NCBI GenBank assembly: GCA_905215445.1
Contig: CAJMPZ010000029.1
Coordinates: forward strand, 1-28,665
Source: an uncultured bacterium
Lineage (GTDB): Bacteria > Actinomycetota > Coriobacteriia > Coriobacteriales > Coriobacteriaceae
Direction: 5' to 3'
DNA: 28,665 nt
Numbering within the stretch: the first letter of the stretch is position 1; the number at the start of each line of letters is the position of its first letter. Positions 1 through 5,217 of the stretch are shown here, one piece after another. The translations under genes and the position numbers were made by a program. The notes beneath the pieces are model-generated. The model was not told where the DNA came from and did no database searches. It was given only the letters and a program-made list of their open reading frames with translations.

Positions 1-91
1 TGTCGTAGACCGGCAGCAGCTGCTTGGAGGTCACGAGCGTGAGCGGGTACAGGCGAGTGCCGGACCCGCCGGCGAGGATGATGCCCTTCAT
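1..91 (-). CDS. rfbA: Glucose-1-phosphate thymidylyltransferase, N-terminal 30 residues (cut by window edge)
   Basis: The minus-strand reading from the ATG at 91 begins MKGIILAGGSGTRLYPLT and continues to the window edge with a SKQLLPVYD segment. This is the nucleotide-binding signature of RmlA/RfbA, which makes dTDP-glucose from dTTP and glucose-1-phosphate, the first step to dTDP-rhamnose. A GGAAGG ribosome-binding site lies just upstream, inside the last codons of the preceding gene, and only 7 bases separate that gene's stop from this start, so the two are co-transcribed and probably translationally coupled. The neighbouring rhamnosyltransferase-like gene fits a rhamnose-containing polysaccharide. 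Only the first domain edge is visible, so integrity of the rest cannot be judged. Confidence 0.9.
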   Translation of the reverse strand, partial: MKGIILAGGSGTRLYPLTLVTSKQLLPVYD

Positions 92-98
92 GGCACTA

Positions 99-1262
99 TT
101 ACCTTCCGAGGAAAAGTTCTTCATAGCTGTCGGTGATGGACCGCCACGAATACCGGTCGCGGATAACGGAGGTCGAGGCCGCATCAAGATCCTCGATCGA
201 GTTTGAGTCCATCATGTCCGCACGGTTAATAAGTTCAGCCAGGTCTCCGGATCCCTTACTCCAATACAGAGCCGAGTCCTCGGCGACCTCGCGGTTGAAG
301 CCGACGTCGAGAAGGAGGTTAAGGCGCGTGGATGCCAGCGCCTCCAGGAGGCTCGGGTTGGTGCCCCCGACCTCATGGCCGTGGAAGTAGCCGTAAGCCT
401 GCTCACGAATCTTCTTTAGGAGCTCCTGGTCGTAGACGGTTCCCACGAACTTGATGCGTGGGTCGGACTTGAAGTGCGTCTTCCGCTCGAGCTCTGCGAG
501 GAAGGAATCGTCCACTCCCGTCACGAGCGCGAAATCCCGCTTGGAGTCGGAAGCCATGAACTCCCGAATCATGGTCTCGTAGTTGTTCTCAGGCACGAAG
601 CGTCCCACAACCAGGTAGTAGCCGTAGGGCTCGAGGCCCTTCTCGGAGAGCCATCCGGTGAACTTGGGGTCGTCGTCAGCGAGCGCGGAGTGCCTGATGT
701 CGGCCCCGTAGGCGATGAAAGTCGTCTCGGGGTCCAGGTCGGCATACTCCCCTCGAATGTACTTCTCGATGTTCTTGGAGTCGCACACCATCAGGTCGGC
801 GTGCTTGACCATCCCGCGTTCCGAGACCTTCCAGTACTTGCGGACGGGCGCGCTCCACTTGGCGCGCTTCCATTCGTGCCCGTCGGGGTTCACGAGGACC
901 TTGCCGCCAAGGGCGTGGATCCTGTTCACGTACCTGCCGAAGAACGGCCCGATGCGACAGGCCAGCACGTAGACGATGGGGTGCTGGACTCGGTTCTCCT
1001 CAATGTAGGCGATGCACAACTTGAGGGCGTCGATGTCGTAGAAGATCGCCCTCGCGGCACCGACGGGCCTGCGCAGCACGTTGAAGCAGTGCGCCCCGTT
1101 GTGCTCGAACTCGCCGACTTGCTCGGCGGAATCCACGGCGCACGCCACGTGATATTTGATGTCAGGCGAAACCTGATTCTCAGTCAGCTTCTCCACGAAC
1201 GTCTCGTAGCCGCCGTAGTTTGCCGGAATCCCCTTGGATCCGATGATGAAAACATGCTGCAT
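99..1262 (-). CDS. DUF1972-type glycosyltransferase (probable rhamnosyltransferase, Cps2T/WchF-like)
   Basis: This 387-residue protein starts with an IIGSKGIPANYGGYETFVEKL segment, the hallmark of the DUF1972 N-terminal domain of family-4 (GT-B fold) transferases. Streptococcal Cps2T/WchF, which adds rhamnose to lipid-linked glucose, belongs to this group. A VNPDGHEWKRAKW segment near residues 125-140 and a C-terminal HEVGGTNPSLLEAL donor-site motif (about residues 293-306) support an active enzyme. It is expected to act on the cytoplasmic face of the membrane as the second step of repeat-unit assembly. Its start codon overlaps the stop of the initiating sugar transferase by one base (TAATG), and rfbA follows after 7 bases. 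Rhamnose specificity is inferred from family and context; other hexoses remain possible. Confidence 0.88.
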   Translation of the reverse strand: MQHVFIIGSKGIPANYGGYETFVEKLTENQVSPDIKYHVACAVDSAEQVGEFEHNGAHCFNVLRRPVGAARAIFYDIDALKLCIAYIEENRVQHPIVYVLACRIGPFFGRYVNRIHALGGKVLVNPDGHEWKRAKWSAPVRKYWKVSERGMVKHADLMVCDSKNIEKYIRGEYADLDPETTFIAYGADIRHSALADDDPKFTGWLSEKGLEPYGYYLVVGRFVPENNYETMIREFMASDSKRDFALVTGVDDSFLAELERKTHFKSDPRIKFVGTVYDQELLKKIREQAYGYFHGHEVGGTNPSLLEALASTRLNLLLDVGFNREVAEDSALYWSKGSGDLAELINRADMMDSNSIEDLDAASTSVIRDRYSWRSITDSYEELFLGR

Positions 1263-2026
1263 TAGTACGCATCGCTCCCGTTGAAGACCTCCAGAACCGT
1301 GAGGAAGACGATCTTGAGGTCAGTGACAATTCCGCGCCTGGCTATGTACTCGAGATCACGGCGGACCATGCCGTCGAAACCAGTTGAGTTACGATCGGTA
1401 ACCTGCCACCAGCCGGTGATGCCAGGCTTCACGGCCAAACGTTGCAGGTCGTACTCGGTGTACTCCGCGACCTCGTTCGGCAGCGGCGGTCTGGGGCCAA
1501 CCACGGACATCTGACCCAGAAACACATTCAGGAACTGCGGGAACTCGTCGATGGAGTGCTTGCGGATGAACTTCCCGATCTTGGTGACGCGGGGGTCCTC
1601 CTTCATTTTGAACATGGCGCCGGCGATCTCGTTTTGCTCCTTGAGCTCGGCGAGGCGCTCGTCGGCGTCCTTGTACATGGAGCGGAACTTCCACATGCGG
1701 AAGGTTGACAGGCTGCCATCGGGGCAGGTCTGACCAACGCGGATCTGGCTGTAGAAGGGGTTGCCCTCACTCTCTAGGCGGATGGCAGCGGCAAGCACAA
1801 GGCTGGGTACGGCTATGACGGCCAGCACGCAGCCGCTGAACACGATGTCAAAGGCGCGCTTAACGGCGCGGTAGGCCAGGCGCGAACGATCCCAGTCCAC
1901 GATGGATTGCATGGCCTTGTAACGGCCGACGCCCTCGCGCCGGTCCATGGCCTGAGCAATCAGTGCCGCCCCTGCGGGCGCATCCGTTGTATATTGAGTT
2001 TTATCCGACACGTTCTCTTCCAACAC
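1262..2026 (-). CDS. Initiating undecaprenyl-phosphate sugar-1-phosphate transferase (WbaP/CpsE C-terminal type)
   Basis: This is a bacterial sugar transferase of 254 residues. After a variable N-terminus of about 45 residues comes VKRAFDIVFSG followed by one hydrophobic segment (about residues 50-72). The catalytic block follows: KFRSM, KEDPRVTKIGKFIRKHSIDEFPQFLNV, MSVVGPRPPLPNEV and VKPGITGWWQV. It transfers a hexose-1-phosphate from a UDP-sugar to undecaprenyl phosphate and so starts the lipid-linked repeat unit. It lacks the multi-helix N-terminal region of long WbaP forms. The start is uncertain. GTG at 2026 has GGAGG only at 2046-2050, with a small CCCCG/CGGGG hairpin between. An in-frame GTG at 2011 has GGAAGAG at better spacing and would give 249 residues. 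The next gene overlaps the stop. Confidence 0.9.
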   Translation of the reverse strand: MLEENVSDKTQYTTDAPAGAALIAQAMDRREGVGRYKAMQSIVDWDRSRLAYRAVKRAFDIVFSGCVLAVIAVPSLVLAAAIRLESEGNPFYSQIRVGQTCPDGSLSTFRMWKFRSMYKDADERLAELKEQNEIAGAMFKMKEDPRVTKIGKFIRKHSIDEFPQFLNVFLGQMSVVGPRPPLPNEVAEYTEYDLQRLAVKPGITGWWQVTDRNSTGFDGMVRRDLEYIARRGIVTDLKIVFLTVLEVFNGSDAY

Positions 2027-2077
2027 TTCGTCCCCGGGTCGGGGATCCTCCCTGTTCTGAATAGCGACCGTCTGCAG

Positions 2078-2623
2078 CTAAGCGATCGCCTTTTTAAGGT
2101 TTCGCGTTACACGCTGCTCGGCCGAAAGCACGGCAAGACCAACGCGCGTAGTCACGCGTCGACCGCACAGGTCGAGCTCCAAATAAGCAGTGTTTTTGCG
2201 TCTGTTAATGGTTTTGATAAGGCCTTCGTGGCCCAGCAGTGGACCTGCCGTCACTACGACCTGATCACCGTTTTTTAGGGCCTCGCTCATGGGCACAACG
2301 CGGTCTCCCCTATGCGTAAAGCTGCCAATAAGCTGGACCTCTTCTTTTGCCAGCGGCACAAACTGACCGTCCTGGGATAGCACCCGGGCAAAGTCGTCCA
2401 TGCGAAGCAGATACTGTTGCACGGTACGGGGATCTGCCGTGTCGCAGATAAGATAACCGGGGAACAGCGGCTTGGTCGTATTGACCCATTCGCCGTGTAC
2501 CTTGATCTCGGTTTGAAATTGGGGATAAAAGAGCTCCTGCATGGTACCAGCCGGCACGATACGCTCAATGCGCTCGCGCATTACGTCTTCGCGACCGTTA
2601 ATGACCTGGATTACATACCACAC
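2078..2623 (-). CDS. loaP: NusG paralogue, LoaP-like operon-specific antiterminator
   Basis: A NusG-family protein of 181 residues. The N-terminal NGN domain opens WYVIQVINGRED and contains the KPLFPGYL segment typical of NusG/RfaH/LoaP proteins. The C-terminal KOW domain spans about residues 124-172 (NGDQVVVTAGPLLGHEG). Being first in a polysaccharide operon is the classic position of specialised NusG paralogues (RfaH, UpxY, LoaP), which bind RNA polymerase and let it read through terminators within the operon. Three in-frame GTG codons (2632, 2629, 2623) compete as start. GTG 2623 is preferred because AAGGGGGG ends 8 bases before it and because NusG proteins usually begin MWYV. The sugar transferase follows after 51 bases. 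The LoaP name, rather than another NusG branch, is inferred. Confidence 0.82.
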   Translation of the reverse strand: MWYVIQVINGREDVMRERIERIVPAGTMQELFYPQFQTEIKVHGEWVNTTKPLFPGYLICDTADPRTVQQYLLRMDDFARVLSQDGQFVPLAKEEVQLIGSFTHRGDRVVPMSEALKNGDQVVVTAGPLLGHEGLIKTINRRKNTAYLELDLCGRRVTTRVGLAVLSAEQRVTRNLKKAIA

Positions 2624-2821
2624 GAGCACCACCCCCCTTGCTGTCTTACGTGTGGCTCACGGGGTTTGGGTATGGCTTCGCCAGGGCGCTTGTGCGCGAA
2701 GGCGCTCCATATTCAAACCCTGAGCCCAGTCAGACAAGCACGTGGCTCTGCCCCACCGTGAACGGTATGTATAAAAGCAGCGCTGAGATCACAAGCACGT
2801 ATCGCAAGAATGCCTGCAACC

Positions 2822-2883
2822 TCAGCTGACTGCGTGCGAGCCGGTCAAGTAATTTCAAAACTGGACCGCACGCAAACAGCTGA
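2822..2883 (-). promoter_or_regulatory. Compound stem-loop in the presumed loaP leader (proximal)
   Basis: Three nested inverted-repeat pairs are separated by symmetric internal loops: TCAGCTG (2822-2828) with CAGCTGA (2877-2883), GCGTGCG (2832-2838) with CGCACGC (2867-2873), and CCGGT (2841-2845) with ACTGG (2860-2864, one mismatch or wobble). The internal loops are 3x3 and 2x2 and the apical loop is 14 nt. No U-tract follows on either strand, so it is not an ordinary terminator. It lies about 200 bases before the loaP start. Confidence 0.6.
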
Positions 2884-2901
2884 AGAACTGCTACGTATTT
2901 A

Positions 2902-2964
2902 CATGCGACCTAATACTTATTTGCATTTGAGAATAAACTCGATGCAAATAAACAACGTCGCATG
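2902..2964. promoter_or_regulatory. Second nested inverted repeat upstream of loaP (distal)
   Basis: Outer arms CATGCGAC (2902-2909) and GTCGCATG (2957-2964) enclose inner arms TTATTTGCAT (2917-2926) and ATGCAAATAA (2942-2951). A GAG/CTC tip (2929-2931 with 2938-2940) closes a 6-nt loop. Both arm pairs match perfectly. It may be an RNA hairpin of the loaP leader or a protein-binding dyad; the AT-rich inner arms fit either reading. Confidence 0.55.
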
Positions 2965-3358
2965 ACTTCTTTATTGGAGCTCGTGGTGTTTCTGGCACCG
3001 CCGTTACGGCCGGATGCTGATCGACCCTGCGCTTTGTGGCTTGCTGGGGCCATGAGCACAGTTGAACTCATGTAACGTTAGGTATCCTAGCACAAGCTGT
3101 TAGTTAAACTGATTTGGGCTGCGTTGGACAACATATCGTTCATTTGACGTGCTTAAGGGGGTTGTTTTGGGATGCTGTTCACGTTTACGCAGGTTATTGG
3201 GGTGCTGGCAATAATTGGGAGCGTTCCTGAAGCCCAAATGGAGCAGCGAGCTGCACCGGTAATTGCGATTGGATAACAAACTATGTACAGACATGGGAAT
3301 AAATTGTGAAACTTTTTGTTGGCGTAGGTGGGGTTTGCGGCACGAGGTATTTTGGCAT

Positions 3359-3390
3359 GAAAAAAGGCCTTCGGAATTCCGAAGGCCTTC
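3359..3390 (-). terminator. Intrinsic terminator of the tRNA-Ala gene
   Basis: A perfect 26-bp palindrome at 3364-3389 (half-site AAGGCCTTCGG, centre AATT) is followed on the minus strand by six T residues (A-run 3360-3365 on plus). It lies 12 bases after the CCA end of the tRNA. Confidence 0.9.
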
Positions 3391-3400
3391 TCATTCACGA

Positions 3401-3476
3401 TGGTGGAGACGAGGGGGATCGAACCCCTGACCTCTTGACTGCCAGTCAAGCGCTCTCCCAGCTGAGCTACGCCCCC
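3401..3476 (-). tRNA. tRNA-Ala (anticodon GGC)
   Basis: The minus-strand sequence folds as a 76-nt cloverleaf. The acceptor stem is GGGGGCG/CGTCTCC, the D-arm contains GCTCAGCTGGGAGAGC, the anticodon stem is CTTGA/TCAAG with loop CTGGCAG (anticodon GGC), and the T-arm contains GGTTCGATCCC. A genomically encoded CCA closes the 3' end. The third acceptor pair is G3-U70, the universal identity element for alanyl-tRNA synthetase, which confirms the assignment. It has its own promoter upstream and a strong terminator downstream, so it is a single-gene unit even though it follows thiN in the same direction by 69 bases. Confidence 0.97.
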
Positions 3477-3489
3477 GTGACGAGGAGAT

Positions 3490-3518
3490 ACTATAGGGGA
3501 AGTTTGCGCGACGTGCAA
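3490..3518 (-). promoter_or_regulatory. Sigma-70-type promoter of tRNA-Ala
   Basis: On the minus strand, TTGCAC (3513-3518) and TATAGT (3490-3495) are separated by exactly 17 bases. The minus-10 ends 13 bases before the mature tRNA 5' end. Confidence 0.75.
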
Positions 3519-3545
3519 GGACTTTTTTGGTCAGATTCTAAATGC

Positions 3546-4187
3546 CTAATGATATAGGTAAGCGATGGCGGTGCCGGTGTGGACTTGGATCTTGGCCGTA
3601 CCCCTGACAACGTTGCTGATGCCCGTATCGGCTAACAAGCCCAGCGAGGCGTGATCTAGCTCCCACTCTAGACCGTGTTCGCTTACAACCGTCCCAGGGG
3701 CTATGGCGATGATGGAAAACGTTTTGCCTTCGGCGCCCTCAATGGTCCACGATTCGCCTGCGCGAAGGATGCGGGCGACCACCTTGTCCTCGGCAATCCA
3801 GACAGGGGCATCCTCGTAGCCCGCGAGCAGCCCCAATACGGATAAAGCCATGTCCGGACGGCCGCCCGTAGCGCAAGTCGCAACCACTTCGGCACCCGGC
3901 CAGCGACGGCGGACGGAATCGAGTGCCAGCGCCAGATCGGTATAGTCCTTGTATGGGTCGTGGCGCTCCACCTCAAAGGCTTCTGCGGCATCGAGCAGCG
4001 CGCGACCTGTATCGCTCACCGTATCGGCATCCCCTACATATACGTCGCAGCCAAGTCCCGCGCCCAGCAGCGCGTCGAGCCCTCGGTCCACGGCGACAAC
4101 GTGGTCGCACTCCCCCGCCAGCTGGCGTAGCAGATCCGCGCTCGCCACCACCGGCGAGCCGCAAACCACTAATACTTTGCAAGCCAC
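3546..4187 (-). CDS. thiN: Thiamine pyrophosphokinase
   Basis: This 213-residue enzyme transfers pyrophosphate from ATP to thiamine to give thiamine diphosphate in the cytoplasm. The catalytic N-terminal domain shows AVDRG (about residues 32-36), GDADT (52-56), KDYTD (80-84) and TGGRPDMAL (107-115), which match the metal- and substrate-binding motifs of the TPK family. The C-terminal half is the expected beta-sandwich thiamine-binding domain (WTIEGAEGKTFSIIAIAP, then GLEWELDHASLGLLADTGISN). The start is a GTG with GAGGG about 4 bases upstream. The gene begins 9 bases after the stop of the HAD gene, so the two form an operon. No TPP riboswitch was seen upstream. Confidence 0.92.
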   Translation of the reverse strand: MACKVLVVCGSPVVASADLLRQLAGECDHVVAVDRGLDALLGAGLGCDVYVGDADTVSDTGRALLDAAEAFEVERHDPYKDYTDLALALDSVRRRWPGAEVVATCATGGRPDMALSVLGLLAGYEDAPVWIAEDKVVARILRAGESWTIEGAEGKTFSIIAIAPGTVVSEHGLEWELDHASLGLLADTGISNVVRGTAKIQVHTGTAIAYLYH

Positions 4188-4196
4188 GGCCCTCGC

Positions 4197-4886
4197 CTAT
4201 CCCTCAAACGAAAGCACGCGGGCTAGGTCAAGCTCCTCGTAGCTGTCGATAAAGATCTCGCAGTTGGAGCGCACGTCGTCGCGCTCCATACGGCCATGCG
4301 AGTCATAAATACCTACACGCCTAAAGCCGCCGGTGCCCGAGCTCTTAAGGCCAAAGGCCGCGTCCTCAAACACCCATGCGCGCTCAAACTTGTGCCCGTG
4401 GCGCTCCTCCAGACGGCGCAGCGCCAACTCGTATACGTCGGGGAACTGCTTGGAGCGTCCCGCCTCACCCGTGGTGGTCACAAACTCCATGTAGGCATCG
4501 AGCCCGGCACCAGCGAGCGCAGACTGCACCAGCTCGGCCGGCGTGGACGTGGCAACGCACATGGCAATACCAGCCGCCTTCGCCTGCTCCAAAAATGCAA
4601 GCAGGCCGTCGCGCGGCGGTACCTTGGAGTAGCCATCGATCAAAATCTCGCTCAGCTCGCGGTAGAGCTCCTCGCCATTCGCGCCAATGCCCCACGTGTC
4701 GTGGTAGGCCTGGCACTCGTCCTCGAGCGACAAATGCTCAAACTGGGCAAAATCGTCGACCGTCACGTCAATACCGTGGCGGTGCAATAACTCGGGCTGG
4801 GCATAGGCCCAAACGGGGGTGCTATTAACCAGTGTGCCGTCGCAATCGAAAATAAAAGCGACATTGTGAGCGGCGGTCTGGGACAT
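4197..4886 (-). CDS. HAD-superfamily phosphatase, beta-phosphoglucomutase-like subfamily
   Basis: A 229-residue HAD hydrolase. The nucleophile motif FDCDGTLVNSTP puts Asp14 and Asp16 in place, ATST (about residues 115-118) is motif II, the Lys in GEAGRSKQFPDVY is motif III, and VFEDAAFG is motif IV. The helical cap between residues 20 and 90 is the class C1 type found in sugar-phosphate phosphatases and beta-phosphoglucomutases. The natural substrate cannot be read from sequence. The ATG at 4886 is chosen because GAAAGG lies 7 bases upstream; the ATG at 4892 is too close to that site and a longer TTG reading (4907) overlaps it. It is divergent from glgB and shares with it a 26-bp dyad, which hints at a sugar-phosphate role. 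thiN follows in the operon. Confidence 0.88.
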   Translation of the reverse strand: MSQTAAHNVAFIFDCDGTLVNSTPVWAYAQPELLHRHGIDVTVDDFAQFEHLSLEDECQAYHDTWGIGANGEELYRELSEILIDGYSKVPPRDGLLAFLEQAKAAGIAMCVATSTPAELVQSALAGAGLDAYMEFVTTTGEAGRSKQFPDVYELALRRLEERHGHKFERAWVFEDAAFGLKSSGTGGFRRVGIYDSHGRMERDDVRSNCEIFIDSYEELDLARVLSFEG

Positions 4887-4925
4887 AAACATACCTTTCG
4901 ATGTCAAATGGTAAACAACCTGCTA

Positions 4926-4935
4926 AAAACGTTTT
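4926..4935. promoter_or_regulatory. AAAACGTTTT palindrome in the HAD/glgB intergenic region
   Basis: A perfect 10-bp palindrome with a central CG, the form common in LacI-family operators, lies between the 26-bp dyad and the HAD gene. A partly similar AACGTTAATC follows at 4940-4949. A single palindrome this short is weak evidence. Confidence 0.3.
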
Positions 4936-4970
4936 ATCAAACGTTAATCTACTAGTCTAGAAACCCTATT

Positions 4971-4996
4971 TGGTAAAACTGTCAAGAGTTTTACCA
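4971..4996. promoter_or_regulatory. Candidate operator: 9-bp inverted repeat between divergent HAD and glgB genes
   Basis: TGGTAAAAC (4971-4979) and its exact inverse GTTTTACCA (4988-4996) flank 8 bases. The dyad contains a minus-strand TTGACA (4980-4985) and its right arm contains the TTACCA that may serve as minus-35 for glgB, so a bound protein could control both directions. A related ATGGTAAAC lies at 4908-4916. The same two words recur before the amylase/glucanotransferase gene at 14886-14928. Confidence 0.55.
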
Positions 4997-5020
4997 TCGC
5001 AATTCTGCCAGTGGTATAAA
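4991..5020 (+). promoter_or_regulatory. Possible glgB promoter
   Basis: TTACCA (4991-4996) and TATAAA (5015-5020) are 18 bases apart. This would give a glgB leader of about 190 bases. The minus-35 is only a partial match to consensus. Confidence 0.35.
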
Positions 5021-5106
5021 CATGGCGCTCGCCGATTAAACGCCGCCGCAAATCCACTTTTCTCCATAAAAGTAACGAACAGGTGTTATCGTATTTCGTG
5101 CCGAAA

Positions 5107-5132
5107 GTTCCACCGAGCACGCGAGGTGGAAC
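5107..5132 (+). promoter_or_regulatory. Stem-loop in the glgB leader
   Basis: GTTCCACC (5107-5114) and GGTGGAAC (5125-5132) form a perfect 8-bp stem with a 10-nt loop, about 85 bases before the glgB start. No U-tract follows. It could be a leader structure affecting mRNA stability or translation. Confidence 0.4.
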
Positions 5133-5217
5133 GAATCATAGAACTATCGCCGTCCCCTCGATTCGTGCAGCCTTGGACCTTTCGCATCTAGTCACCAAGG
5201 CAACACGCTGCCGCGTC

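Larger units (their letters stand above)
2633..3359. other. Gene-free region upstream of loaP
   Basis: No convincing gene was found on either strand over about 730 bases; the short open frames here lack family features and ribosome-binding sites. The loaP-proximal half holds two long stem-loops (listed separately). On the minus strand a TGCTAGGAT extended minus-10-like sequence at 3084-3092 could be the start point of a long loaP leader, but no good minus-35 accompanies it. I see nothing recognisable between 3100 and 3355. Confidence 0.5.

Noticed and set aside
2783..2788. CTGAGA, a possible TPP riboswitch core near thiN
   Set aside because: The other conserved TPP riboswitch segments are missing, the motif is on the plus strand, and it is not upstream of thiN.
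3153..3518. 121-codon minus-strand frame with a GGVAQLGERLTGSQEVRGS segment
   Set aside because: That peptide is the well-known false translation of a tRNA gene; the region encodes tRNA-Ala.
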